Made by a program: the position numbers and the translations under genes | Assembly (NCBI GenBank): GCA_019843655.1 | Contig: JACDQD010000123.1 | Span: 1-64,000 of the forward strand | DNA: 64,000 nucleotides | Source: Lethocerus indicus | Lineage: Eukaryota; Arthropoda; Insecta; Hemiptera; Belostomatidae | Reading direction: 5' to 3' | Part shown: piece after piece, positions 10,636-23,400 of the stretch | Numbering within the stretch: the stretch's first letter is position 1 | How the letters are laid out: each line of letters opens with the position of its first letter | The notes under the pieces: generated by a model | Seen by the model: the letters and a program-made list of their open reading frames with translations, nothing else | What the model was told of the DNA's origin: nothing | The model's database searches: none

Positions 10636-11607
10636 ATTTCTCTCCGACCTGTTGTCCCCGTTGAACCTCTTACGCGGAAGCTCTTCTCGACGACGACGAT
10701 AAGAATATCGGAATATTCGAAACCCGATTATCGTTTCGACGTAACGCCAATTGGCCGCCCCCCCCGAATCCAGGGATTTAGCGTTTAAACAATTAATTGG
10801 TCACTTTGCGCCGTTTTGATTACCTGTCACGACAATTTTGTGAAGGTGTTTAATGACTTTAAAGATTTCAAATTGAATAGAATGCCCGACAACCTGTTAG
10901 CGATTGACGGAAGATTTGAATTTTCAATTTGAGTTCGACCAGATTCCCCCCCCCCACCTAAGGTAAACCGTTACCTTAACCTCATGAAAGAGTTTTTTTT
11001 TTTTTTTTTTTATCCTTTAACTATTGTTTTGGTGCGTACTGAAAGGCGGTATGGGATAATCGGGATGAAAATTATTTCGGTAAATTGCCGTTTTGGAGAC
11101 TTTCCTTTCAAACGACGTGACGCGCCTCTGTCACGTGACCCTAGTCTAAGGGCCGGCTGTACTATTCGCGTTACGCCCTCTAATAGGTTCAATTAACGGA
11201 GTTTAATTATTGAAAATAAAACGGGTTTGTAGGCGATATAAGATGTCCTGGGGGGGGTGGGGGGGGTCGGCCGCTTTCACGCCGATCCGGTGAAAGGCTC
11301 TGGAAATCGTGACGGTAAATTTAACTTTTTTTTTTTCTCTTTGAAACGATTTCTAGACGGGAATAAAGGCGTACAATCCCCCCTCCCTCCCTCCCTACAC
11401 GTAGAGTGACCCGGGGTTCAAATATAGACCGAGGGAACGCAGGGATATACTATTTGGGGGGGACGGTCGGCCTCCCCCCACCCCCACTCACCCCTCGAAA
11501 CCACCGGGTTCAGTCGAAATATTATAGACAGGTTTTACACCCACCCGCTGTCTGGAATTTTAACGTTTCCCGCCTACGTTAGAATATGAAAGTCGCCCCA
11601 GGCCCAG
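10636..11607. other. Unique-looking DNA with homopolymer runs
   Basis: Long T (about 10991-11010), G and C runs, with no recognised exon. Small open frames on both strands lack domain or splice support. Confidence 0.4.
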
Positions 11608-11643
11608 AGCTATTCGGCCGCTCGCCGTCTCTCAGTCTCTACC

Positions 11644-11650
<7 letters not shown>
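11608..11650 (+). mobile_element. Truncated HP-1 core running into (CT)n
   Basis: TTCGGCCGCTCGCCGTCTCTCAGTCTC matches the start of the HP-1 core, then degenerates directly into the CT microsatellite. Confidence 0.65.
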
Positions 11651-12022
<372 letters not shown>

Positions 12023-13789
12023 CATAATATATTATATATATATATGGGCAAATTATTTTTTTTATCATATATTATTTTATATATCTATATATATATGTAA
12101 TATTATATTCTTATAAATTCTCCGGTCGCTCTTCGAGTGGCCCCACTTCACTTTCTAGAATTCGCTCTCGGTAAGATAGCGTTGTCCCCAATTCTCAATT
12201 ATTAAACAAAAAAATTTCGTTTTATCGCGAATTTTTATTCATATATATATATCTTATCTTCTTATTTAACACATAGGAGAGAATTTCGGACCAAGTCGGA
12301 CTTGACCCAGTCCCAATATCGAGTATTATAATGACGGATGAAAAAAAAAATTTATTTTTATATCGTATTTTACACCGTGTCAGTCACCGGCTCTTTTATA
12401 GTTATAATCGAGGAAATATACAATATATAAATATGTATATATATATATATATATATTAAAGAGTGGCGACTTAGATCAGCTGTTGTAAAAATTGATGACG
12501 TAGTGGGTAGCGCGGCTTCTAGAAAGTTCCACGGAAAGCGCGACGGCGTCGCCACCTACCGGCCGCTGGAGCCGACTAACCACAACCTATTTTTATATTT
12601 TTCGCGCGACGCTCGGAAAAATCGTTGGAAATAATTTTTAAATTTCCCCGTTCTGTATTTTCTCCAATCGGCCGAATTATTTTCGAAATAATCGATTTGA
12701 AGACTGGAATTTTTTTTTTAAAACGTAGAAGACCCGGAAAAAAAAACACTGTGATCGGTTGATAGAATTCGTACAGGAGTCCCGATATGAAGCGAGAGGA
12801 ACAGATAAATTACTGAACGCGGACAATTGAGACAATAGATCGGCCGTTAGAATCAATTTATATATTGTTTCGGGCGGAATATTTTCCCCAAAAGTGTGGC
12901 GGTTGAACAGAGACTGCCGCCCCAAAAGATGGCGACCGGACAAAACGCTAAATATACGATATATAAATTCTATTAAAAAACTCTATGAACTTAGGCCTCT
13001 AGTATAATAGTGTGTGTTTGCGGCTGGTAGTTTTGGCGAGCTTTGCCACTTTTACGTTTCGTTTGTGTGGAATCTATTTATAGATCGGCCCCCCTGCCCC
13101 CCCCCCCACACCACGCGCTCGTTTGCAAATTGTGCAGAGACGGGGGGGGGAGGGGGGGTTCGAGTAAAAGTTTTCCTATATAATAACCGGCTCCATTACT
13201 AACCATTTCGTGGATATTTCAATATTTGGTGAAATAGTGAGACTCATCCCCCAGCCTATATATATATATATAGGCTTCAGACGTCACCGAAATACGCGAA
13301 ATGAATTTCGGTAAAATTTTGTTATAAACGGACCTGTGGCAACACTGTTTTTCGCATTAACTGTCGGGTGTCCCCGATTTGAATCGAATAAAAAACGCAG
13401 GTTTTTCCCCCCCTTAAATTATTTTTTTTTATCAAATCCTAAAGTAGACGGGATAGGGTTGTGTTTGGGGGGGGGGCACAATTTTGTCGAAATTTTCCAC
13501 GACCATTTCGCATAAATTCGGCCTAATTTCCTCTTTCGATGGAGGCGCGTGGTTGCGGCCTCTCGATGACCTCTCGAGACCTTTGATAAATAACGCCGTA
13601 AAAAGAAATCCGAAGGTGTCAAATACACGATCTTTGGGGGCGGGGGGAAATGTCTCGTGGAGTAATTGAATTGTTTCACGCGCCGTTATACGACTGTGGG
13701 GCACGTGGAGCACGTGTCGCCCAGCATCGATATCGTCCAACGATGGAAACGTCGTCCAACGCGTCGTTCAATCGCGTAACGCGGCCCCA
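12023..13789. other. AT-rich and unique-looking DNA, no gene recognised
   Basis: Contains (TA)n at about 12242-12252 and 12434-12456 and homopolymer C/G runs near 13092-13160 and 13467. A minus-strand open frame at 13432-13740 (about 100 codons) has no domain that I recognise and no convincing splice sites. It could be a transposon relic and is not called. Confidence 0.4.
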
Positions 13790-13870
13790 TTTCTACTGGC
13801 CCTAAAACTATCGGCCGTCGAATGGTATTTTTTTTTTTGTAATAACGGTCGATTTTTTTCAAACCGTCAA
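13790..13870. mobile_element. Fragment of the 'ACTATCGGCYGT' transposon family
   Basis: CCCTAAAACTATCGGCCGTCGAATGGT followed by a T run matches CCCTGAACTATCGGCTGTGAATGGT at about 17915 and CCCTAAACTATCGGCTGTCAAACGGT at about 41896. This is a dispersed non-coding repeat. Confidence 0.7.
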
Positions 13871-15064
13871 AATCCCTGGATTTGGACGGCCATCCGCCTG
13901 CTGGAAACCCTGAAGAGTTTTCCCCTTAAAGAATGGATTTGTGTGCAGTTCTGAAGCTGTCAATTGAATCCCTCCAATGCATTTATTGGGACGTCGCCTT
14001 TCTGTCGTCTGCACGGGAATGAAATTTTCCAATTCCAAGTACAAAAACTGAGAATTTTCGCCCCGCTACAAACTGAGAAAAACCATTTTCCCTTTTTCTC
14101 TCTTCACCCGAATTCCCTACCAATTCCCGGATATTATTCCCAGTTGAATCCGTCGGTGAAAAGAACGTTCAAAAAGTGTCGGGAATTTTGGGTTTTTTCC
14201 CTTAATCCTCGGAGAGCTTCGAATATCCATTTCGCCGTGATCTCGTCAAGTCACCCGATGCCGGGTCTTAACGGGTTTTTTTTGGGGGCGGAATTCTATC
14301 AGTGATCAGTGCCGTTATTGGCCCGAAAATTGTGAAAATTCTGTTGTAAAAATATGCAGTGTCACAATTGTGTCTCGTCACAACTACTGGCCGGGCGTGA
14401 TATCGGCGAATTAAAATAACGTGCCGTGCCAGACTATTTGGGATATTCATTTGTACTGTTGGTGGGGCGTTGCCAACGCCTTGCCAAATCAATTATGACT
14501 AGTTTGTTGTACAATTGTTGCCCCCGCGAGAGAGAGAGAGAGAGAGAGGGCGTCGATCAGTTTTCTATATCGATCGCTTGCGCAATACTGCTACCGATTA
14601 TGGCGAAAACTCGGGCGAGTTCCCCGAGCGAGATACGCCTTGAAGGGCGGTCAGAGTTGTTATCACTTTTAATAATAAAGCGGTTATCGGTAATCGTTGA
14701 AAGTTCAAATTTCACAAAGCGTGGGCGTCTGTTGCGCAACGTGGACGCTTCTTCCCCACCCCCCCGCCCTGAAAATAGCCTCATTTCAATGTAGATAAAA
14801 CCTGTTCGAATGTTGAATGTCCGGACGTGACGCGCTGTAGACGTGGGCTCGCTCCGCATGCCACATATTGTTGTGCAACATCGGCCGTCCGGATTTCGCA
14901 ACACAATTTCCCGTCGTCATTTTGCAAGCCTTTCTAACCCGGTTTTTTTTTCTCTCTCCCCAGTTCAGATAGTTGAACAACACGTGTTTTCGAGAAGAGA
15001 ATCTCTAATAAAAAGAAACTAGTCTAGTTTTTAGTTCTTGGAGTAATTGCACCTAATTGTGTCC
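13871..15064. other. Unique-looking DNA, no gene recognised
   Basis: No recognised coding exon. A short GA run is present at about 14529-14548. Several small open frames on both strands lack protein-family features. Confidence 0.35.
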
Positions 15065-15615
15065 ACCTAATATCCGAAAACCTCCTGTCCGTGTCTACTC
15101 AAATAGCTCCTGTCCTGTACTGACAGCTCTGTTCCTGTCCACTCAAATAGACTCCTGTCCTGTTCTGCAGCTCCTAATAGTTCCTACTCTATAATAGCTT
15201 GATCCTGTTATTCAATGGCTGTCTCCAACAGCTCCTGTCCCTGATACTGCAGCTCCTGTTCCTGTCTATGACAGCTCCTGTTCCTGTCTACTTGATTAAT
15301 AGCTCTGTTCCTGTCCCCTCATCGACAGCTTTTGTCTCTGCCTACTGACAGCTCCTGTTCCTGTCTACGAGCAGTCCTGTTCCTGTCTATCCTGTAATAG
15401 ATCTACTCAACAGCTCCTGTTCCTCTACTTCAATGGCTCCCACTTTGTCTATTGACCACCAAATTCGGCTCTAGCTCTGTTCCTGTCTACTCGATGCAGC
15501 TCTCCTGTTCTGTCACTGACAGTCCTGTTCCTGTCACTGACGGCTCCTGTTCCTGGCATTACTCCTGTTCCTGTCTATGACAGCCCTCCTGCCCACCGAC
15601 AGTTCAACCCTGTCT
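15065..15615 (+). repeat. Minisatellite, left arm (CTCCTGTTCCTGTCTACT units)
   Basis: Degenerate ~25-30 bp units of the form CAGCTCCTGTTCCTGTCTAC, all on this strand, for about 550 bp. The same unit continues in the opposite orientation from about 15640. Open frames rich in Ser, Cys, Pro and Val are repeat translations. Confidence 0.9.
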
Positions 15616-15639
15616 ACGTACAGGAGTCCAGGACCGAGC

Positions 15640-17205
15640 TAACTCCGTGCATCTCATGTCTTGAGCTGTCAGCAGACATGGACAGGAGCCATTAGAGGCA
15701 TTTGACAGGAGGTATCGAGCAGACAGGGACAGGAGCCTGTTGGAGTAGACAGGAACAGAGGCATTTGAGACAGACAGAATGGATGGAGCCATTTGAGTAG
15801 ACAGGAACAGGAGGTATTTGAGTAGACAGGACAGGAGCCATTAGAGTAGGGGCATTTGGACAGGAGGTATTGGAGTAGACAGGGACAGGAGCCACCAGTA
15901 GACAAGTGGAACAGGAGGCATCAGGACAGGAGCCATTGAGTAGACAGGAACAGGAGGTATTTGGAGTAGACAGGGATCGGTAGGAGGCATTAGAGTAGGC
16001 ATCGACAGGAGGTATGGAGCAGACAGGGACAGGAGCTGTCATTGTAGAAGGAACAGAGGTATCATAGACAGGGACAGGAGCCATTTGAGCAGACAGGAAC
16101 AGGAGGCATTTGAGCAGACAGGGACAGGAGCCACAGAGTAGGCATCTGAACAGGAGGTATCGAGCAGACAGGGGACAGGAGCCGTCATTGGCAGACAGGA
16201 ACAGGAGCCATTTGAGCAGACAGGACAGGAGCCATTGAGTAGACAGGAACAGAGAGCTATTGGAGAGACAGGACAGGAGCTATTAGGAGTAGGCATTTGA
16301 CAGGAGGTATCGAGCAGACAGGGACAGGAGGCTTTCATTGTAGACAGGACAGGAGGTATTTGAACAGGGACAGGAGCTATTGGAGTAGACAGGAACAGGA
16401 GGTATAAGACAGGACAGGAGCTATTAGAGTAGACAGGAACAGGAGGCATTGAGCAGACAGGGACAGGAGCTATTAGAGTAGACAGGACAGGAACTATTGG
16501 AGAGAGACAGGGACAGGAGCCAGAGCAGACAGGACCAGGAGCTTTGAGCAGACAGGACAGGAGCTATTGGAGTAGACAGGGTAGACAGGGACAGGAAGGA
16601 GCTGGAGCAGACAGGGACAGGAGGCACAGACAGGGACAGGAGGTCAACAGGAAGGAGTTATTGAAGACAGGACAGGGTGAACACTGACAGGAGCAATCGG
16701 AGGACAGAATTAGAGCAGACAGGACAGGAGGTACAGACAGGACAGGACAGATTAGTGAAGACAGGACAGGAGCCATTGAGCAGACAGGAACACAGACAGC
16801 TTCAGGCTATTGAGTAGACAGGACAGGAGCCATGTTGGAACAGACAGGACAGGAGGTATTGGACAGAATGGAGCAGACAGGACAGGAGCCATTGAGCAGA
16901 CAGGGACAGAGGCTGAACAGACAGGACAGGAGGTTAGTATTGGAATAGACAGGAACAGACAGAAACATTAGAAATGGAGCAGACAGGGACAGGAGATATT
17001 GGAACAGACAGGGAGCTGAGGTTAGTGAACAGGAACAGGGTATTTGAGTAGACAGGGACAGGAGCCACAGAGTAGCTATTGACAGGAGGTATAGACAGGG
17101 ACAGGAGCTATTGGAGTAGACAGGGACAGGCTATTGGAGATGACAGGGACAGGAGCTATCAGTAGGGACAGGAGCTATTGGGATAGACAGGGACAGGGGC
17201 ATGTT
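15640..17205 (-). repeat. Minisatellite, right arm, inverted
   Basis: About 1.6 kb of units GAGTAGACAGGAACAGGAG / GTAGACAGGGACAGGAGC, the reverse complement of the left arm. The orientation switch lies at about 15615-15650. The units vary mainly by short deletions. Confidence 0.92.
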
Positions 17206-17282
17206 GTGGGGATAATGTATGGCAAAGTGTTGGAAATCATACTCTTTCCAAATTCAGAGTCTATATATCTCCCTCTCTCTCG

Positions 17283-17333
<51 letters not shown>

Positions 17334-17613
17334 ATATATATATATGTGTGTGTGTATGGTATGTATGGTGTTGGGAAAGGCCTGGCGTGACGTAGGGTAG
17401 GGCCGCTAGGGGCTGGGGGCTCGACCGCGCGTTGCCGTCTGGTCCGATGGTGGGGAGGGATGGGGCCGGGGCAGGCCTCGGCTCTGCCTTGGGCGTTGCA
17501 AACGACAGCTTAGATCGATCCCCTGTCCCCTCCTGTCCCCAACCGGCAGCTCCCGTGCCACCACTCCTACTAGGCACGATTCACAGAGCGGTTCATAACT
17601 GGAAAATAGTATA
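17206..17613. other. Spacer with (TA)n at 17287-17345
   Basis: Contains a (TA)n/(TG)n microsatellite and a GC-richer stretch at about 17390-17580. No exon with splice support was recognised. Confidence 0.45.
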
Positions 17614-17994
17614 TGTATATATGTTTGAATTTGCCACTATTCTTGCAGTAAAGTCGGCAAGCCTAAAGTTCACAGACACTCTCAGGCACCGTTTCGCTAT
17701 TGACATTCGAACGGCTTGTTTTTGGACGTTTTTGATCCGGTCCGCCAGAATTTGTCAATTACTCTCTTCACAGTCGACCAAGTTATAAATCTCACTACTA
17801 TTCTTCGACCTTTGGCAGACGACGAAATTTGATTATTTTTTTAAATATTGTCCGACAATACAAAACAACACCGGTTATTCTAGTGTACAAGCGCTCCCGT
17901 TCGTGTACTGGACCCTGAACTATCGGCTGTGAATGGTTTTTTAATACGGTTCTGCCGACTTTACTGCAAGAATGCTGTGACAAATTCAAATGCA
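17614..17994. mobile_element. Non-autonomous TIR element, ~380 bp
   Basis: TTTGAATTTGCCACTATTCT and TTGCAGTAAAGTCGGC at the left recur inverted at the right (GCCGACTTTACTGCAAGAAT and TGACAAATTCAAATGCA), giving ~40-bp terminal inverted repeats. The interior carries the ACTATCGGCTGT family sequence. No transposase frame was found. Confidence 0.75.
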
Positions 17995-18005
17995 TTAATT
18001 TAGAA

Positions 18006-18007
<2 letters not shown>

Positions 18008-18046
<39 letters not shown>

Positions 18047-18061
18047 ATATATATATATATA
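18008..18061. repeat. (TA)n microsatellite
   Basis: TA dinucleotides with a TATC interruption, next to the TIR element. Confidence 0.95.
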
Positions 18062-18679
18062 CATACACTTGGGCATGGATATATCTCTGTTTTCCTTAGT
18101 AGTAATTAATGTTCCGGTCGCGTAATACCGGCTGTTCTTAGAATTTATTTATGGGTGGTTTGAGGAGGGTGGGGGTGGGGTCTTAGTAAGCCCGACTCTT
18201 TCTGTGTTAGGTCATGACAGACCCCCACCCCACTACCCCCAGGGGTGCTGCAGGTGGTGGGTGTGTGGCTGTACAGTGTAAGGGGGGGTGGAGAGGTGTT
18301 ACAGGTGTTGTGACGTCTGCGGGGGGTGGAAGCTCGAAACCGGTTGTGTCGCCCGCGGGGGTGGTGGGGGGTAGAGGCTCGCTCAGCCCACAAGGTCGCA
18401 ATAAGAGCGAAGTGTTGCATCAGCCGACACTCAATGCACTTTCACCGCCGCCAATCGCCCTCTACAAGGTTTAGAAATAATATGATACAATCGGCGAATC
18501 GTATTTAAAAAAAAAGTTATGCATATACCGTAGGAAGCGTCGAAGGCCGTGACACGGACAGAGTGTGTTTACAAATACCTATTTTTTTTTTAATTACTGT
18601 TAATTAAGACATTGAACGGCCAACCGTCATACAGCGGTGACCGACGCACTGAATTATCAGTTCGGTCCCCGTCAGTCAC
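18062..18679. other. Unique-looking DNA including a G-rich stretch
   Basis: 18160-18380 is G-rich on the plus strand (GGGGGTGG-type runs). No exon could be supported, although the 18380-18480 segment has a coding-like composition. Confidence 0.35.
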
Positions 18680-18835
18680 ACCCAAATGTGTACCAAAATT
18701 AAGGCAAAATTTGAATCGAACTGGCGGCTGCCAAACTGTCATTATTTTTTTCAATATTGTTCAACAATGAAAACCAATTGTTCTATAAAATTCCATAAAG
18801 ATATATATATATATATTATATATATATATATAAAA
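18680..18835. mobile_element. Transposon fragment plus (TA)n
   Basis: GTGTACCAAAATTAAGGCAA and TTTTTCAATATTGTTCAACA parallel the fragment at 41766-41960 (GGTGTCACAAAATTAACGCA, TTTTTGAAATATTGTTCAAC). The fragment is followed by a (TA)n run. Confidence 0.6.
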
Positions 18836-18924
18836 TTCTCTATGGTTGAATGTTAAAGACGACGACGAATTAGTTGTCCTATTTCTTTTCAATAACTGTT
18901 TGATAAGATTTATATCGGTCTTGT

Positions 18925-19037
18925 TGAGGAATTCCTCCCAAGATGGGAGGTGGGCGGTGGGGAATAGATTAAAGTTTCTTTTTAGTAATATAAAATATTC
19001 CAAAGTGTTAAAATGTCGATATTACTTTAGGGTTAAA

Positions 19038-19039
<2 letters not shown>
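18925..19039 (+). mobile_element. Mariner-type right-end remnant
   Basis: ATTAAAGTTTCTTTTTAG, ATTCCAAAGTGTTAAAATGTC and GATATTACTTTAGGG match the 3' end of the mariner-like element seen more completely at 43207-43418 and 52935-53130. Confidence 0.65.

Positions 19040-19112
<73 letters not shown>
19040..19112. repeat. (TA)n microsatellite, ~72 bp
   Basis: Uninterrupted TA dinucleotides adjoining the mariner remnant. Confidence 0.95.
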
Positions 19113-19114
<2 letters not shown>

Positions 19115-19296
19115 TAATATAATACTTTTTAGCAATTAGTTGACTCCGCACCCAACCGGGCTGTTTTTCGGTTTGGTTTTTTTTTCTTTCAATTTTTTTT
19201 CTATTCCATAAAACTGTTATTTCAAGGAAAACGACAAAATTGTATTGAATCAATCCGCTGAATATCGGATATAGCGAGAACATTTGCTATACAAAA

Positions 19297-19341
<45 letters not shown>

Positions 19342-19790
19342 AATGTAAAACCGCGATGGTCAAGGGTCGGATGTTTGTAAAAAGGGAAAAAAAGATTGAA
19401 AAAAAGAGAACATTCCTAGAATATATTTTCAGCGACTGGAAAGCGAAAAAGAGATAGAAATAATAGATAGAATTTAGATAGAGTTTTCGAATTCGTTCCA
19501 TACAAAACGTCGAGGAGTTTGAGTTCATTTTTCGACATTTCACGTGTTCCTCCGAACCTGTACGATTTATTCGTCTTCAGAGCTATTCAAAATAATCGGG
19601 AACAACGTTGTTGGCGTGTTGTCATAAAGGAAAAAAAGTTGTTGTTGTTGTTGTAAATTTCGTGTTTTATATTTAGTGTTTTTGGCTTGCATTCCGATTA
19701 TATATACCGTGGGACTACGAACACACACGAATTCGTGCGCATTCCCCATTGACGTCATTCTGTATATATATATATGTATATATATATGTA
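19113..19790. other. AT-rich DNA, no gene recognised
   Basis: Contains (TA)n at about 19293-19339, a (TTG)n run at about 19637-19655, and no supported exon. Confidence 0.4.
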
Positions 19791-19795
19791 TATAT

Positions 19796-19942
19796 ACAGA
19801 GGGTGGTCCAAAAAATGTATCCACTTCTTTAAAAAGTCCACAACTCGAAAACTAATTGGATGAGCTGTCGAATTTTCGCTGAAAGGGTGTAGCTTAAAGT
19901 CCAACTTTGAAGATAAGATATCCAAATTTATCTACCTGTATG

Positions 19943-19998
<56 letters not shown>

Positions 19999-20150
19999 TA
20001 TACCAATAGAGGGTAGTCCAAAATGGGTCCACTTTTGAAAAGTCCACAACTCTGAAAATCAATGACTGAGTTGTGCTTCGACTTTTCGCTGAAAGCGCTA
20101 GCCGAAGTCCAACTTTGAAGATAATATATATCAAAATTCCGATCTGCCTG
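19796..20150 (+). mobile_element. Two ends of the 'GGTCCAAAA' transposon in direct order
   Basis: 19796-19930 (ACAGAGGGTGGTCCAAAAAA, AAAGTCCACAACTCGAAAAC, TAAAGTCCAACTTTGAAGAT) and 20008-20135 (GAGGGTAGTCCAAAATGGG, AAAGTCCACAACTCTGAAAA) are two copies of one terminal segment. They are separated by a (TA)n at about 19940-19994. Confidence 0.75.
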
Positions 20151-20409
20151 TCTGAGTCTAGTTTTTGAGGTTTTCCAAACCTCCGATTTCAACAGTCGAT
20201 CCCTGGTTTCAGCTCTGCCGTTCAGCAGCGAGCACGGGTACCCGGGCCCGAAACAAAATACGATCGAAACCCTAAGCAGCAAACTAAATCCGTCCCAGTC
20301 CTGGAATCGTAATAGTCACTCAATTTATGCAGAATATTGGCGAATGTCGGTTCAAATCGTAACTGATTCAATCTTTTAGGCTGACACTGTTATCTGAGAT
20401 TTGCTTACC
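20151..20409. other. Short spacer, nothing recognised
   Basis: Unique-looking sequence before the 104-bp satellite. Confidence 0.4.
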
Positions 20410-23400
20410 TCAACACGCATTCTAACCTAAATTTTGGAAAATCCCAAACTTTGAGGCTTCTTCTGACTTCCTTTTGTGGCAAAGTGCAAGACCGATGATA
20501 ATGAAAACCCAAAATTCTTCGATTTCCGACCCTCCCTTTAGGGGCAAGTAGCTCACATTTAATACACTTGTGGGTGAAATATGGGGCCGATATCTGAAAA
20601 TTTCGAAAAAACCTTTTTTCGATTTTGACTCTTCCTTTTAGGGGGGCAAGTGTTCTCACATTAATACACTTGGGTGAAATATGGGGCCGATATCTGAAAA
20701 TTTTATAAAACCTAATTTTCGATTTGGACCTCTTTTGGGCTGTGTAGCTTTCTATTATACACTTGTGGGTGAAATATGGGGCCGATATCTGAAAATTTTC
20801 GAAAACTAAATTTTCGATTGACCTCCCTCCTTTAGCGTGTACTGACATTAATTGTGGTGAAATATGGGTTGATATCTGGAAAATTTTCGAAAACCTAAAT
20901 TTTCGATTTCCGACCCTCCTTTGCAAGCGTAGCTCACATTAATACACTTGTGGTGTGGAAATATGCAAATATCGTCGAAAATTTCGAAAACCTAAATTCA
21001 TCGATTTCCGACCTTTTAGGGCAAGTGTCGGCTAAATATGAATTTGGTGAAATATATCTGAAAAATTTCGTTGAAAACTCTTTCTGATTTCCGACCTCCT
21101 TTAGGCAAGTGTAGCTCACATTAATAATTGTGGGTGCAATATGGGGCCGATATATGGAAATTTTAAAAACGAAAACCTAAATTTTCGATTTCCGACCCTC
21201 CTTTAGGGGCAAGTGTAGCTCATTACATATTACCTGGGTGAAATATAAATATCTGAAAATTTTCAAAACCTAAATTTTGATTCCGACCTCCTTTTGGGGC
21301 AAGTGTAGCTCCAAATACACTTAGGTGAAATATGGGGCCGATATCTGAAATTTTCTAAAACCTAAATTTTCGATTTCCGACCCCTCCTTTTAGGGGCAAG
21401 TGTAGCTCCAAATACACTTAGGTGAAATATGGGGCCGATATCTGAAATTTTCTAAAACCTAAATTTTCGATTTCCGACCCCTCCTTTTAGGGGCAAGTGT
21501 AGCTCACATTAATACACTTGTGGTGAAATATAATGGGGCCGATATCTGAAAATTTTCGAAAACCTAAATTTTCGATTTCCGACCCCTCCTTTTAGGGGCA
21601 AGTGTAGCTCACATTAATACACTTGTAGTGAAATATGGGGCCGATATCTGAAAAAATTTTCGAAAAAACCTAAATTTTCGATTTCCGACCCCTCCTTTAG
21701 GGGCAAGTGTAGCTCACATTAATACACTTGTGGGTGAAATATGGGGAATGATATCTGAAAATTTTCGAAAACCTAAATTTTCGATTTCCGACCCTCCTTT
21801 TAGGGGCAAGTGTAGCTCACATTAATACACTTGTAGGTGAAATATAATGATATCTGAAAATTTTCGAAAACCTAAATTTTCGATTTCCGACCTCCTTTTA
21901 GGGAGCAAGTGTAGCTCACATTAATACACTTGTGGTGAAATATAATGAAATATGGGCCGATATCTGAAAATTTTCGAAAAACCTAAATTTTCGAGTTCCG
22001 ACCCCTCTTTTAGGGGGGCAAGTGTAGCTCACATTAATACACTTGTAGGGTGAAATATAACCGATGATATCTGAAAATTTTCGAAAACCCTAAATTTTCG
22101 ATTTCTGACCTCCTTTAGGGGCAAGTGTAGCTCACATTAATACACTTGTGGGTGAATATGGGGCCTGGGGCCGATATCTGAAAATTTTCGAAAACCTAAA
22201 TTTTCGATTTCCGACTCTCCTTTTTAGGGCAAGTGTAGCTCACATTAATACACTTGTGGTGTGGACGATATCTGAAAATTTTCGAAAACCTAAATTTTCG
22301 ATTTGACCCTCCTTTTAGGGGCAAGTGTAGCTCACATTAATACACTTGTGGTGAAATATGGGGCCGATATCTGAAAATTTTCGAAAAAACCTAAATTTTC
22401 GATTTCCGACCTCCTTTTAGGGGCAAGTGTAGCTCACATAAATACACTTGTGGGTGAAATATAATGGGGCCGATATCTGAAAATTTTCGAAAACCTAAAT
22501 TTTGATTTCCGACCTCCTTTAGCAAGTGTAGCTCACATTAAATACACTTGTGGGTGAAATATGATATCTGGGCCGATAAAAATTTTCGAAAACCTAAATT
22601 TTCGATTTCCGACCCTCCTTTTAGGGCAAGTGTAGCTCACATTAATACACTTTGTGGGTGAAATATGGGGCCGATATCTGAATTTTCGAAAACTCTAAAT
22701 CGATTTACCTCCTTTAGGGGCAAGTGTAGCTCACATTAATACACTTGGGTGGGTGAAATATGGGCCGATATGTAGCTGAAAATTTTTCGAAAAACCTAAA
22801 TTTTCGATTTCCGACCCTCCTTAGGGGCAAGTGTAGCTCACATTAATACACTTGTGGTGAAATATGGGCCGATATCTGAAAATTTTCGAAAACCTAAATT
22901 TTCGATTTCCGACTCCTCCTTTTAGGGGCAAGTGTAGCTCACATTAATACACTTGGGGTGAAATAGAATGGCTGATATCTGAAAATTTTCGAAAACCTAA
23001 ATTTTCGATTTCCGACCGACCCCTCCTTTTAGGGCAAGTGTAGCTCACATTACACTTGTGGGTGAAATGGGGCTGATATCTGAAAATTTTCGAAAAACCT
23101 ACAATTTTCGATTTCCTTCCTTTTAGGGGCAAGTGTAGCTCATTAATACACTTGTGGGTGAAATATGGGGCCGATATCAGAAAATTTTCGCAAAAACTAA
23201 ATTTTCGATTTCCGATCCTTTTAGGGGCAAGTGTAGCTCACATTAATACACTTGTGGGTGAAATTTCGAAAACCTGGGGCCTCACATTAATACACTTGAT
23301 ATCTGAAAATTTTCGAAAAACCTAAATTTTCGATTTCCGACCCCTCCTTTTAGGGGCAAGTGTAGCTCACATTAATACACTTGTGGGTGAAATATGGGGC

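Noticed and set aside
12540..12575. CTCF-like string GCCACCTACCGGCCGCTGG
   Set aside because: A single short match in non-coding DNA with no supporting context.
13432..13740. 102-codon minus-strand frame
   Set aside because: Looks mildly protein-like but has frames open on the other strand too, no recognisable family and no splice sites. Kept only as an unexplained stretch.
15604..16776. Cys/Pro/Val-rich minus-strand frames
   Set aside because: Translations of the ACAGGAG minisatellite, overlapping in several frames.
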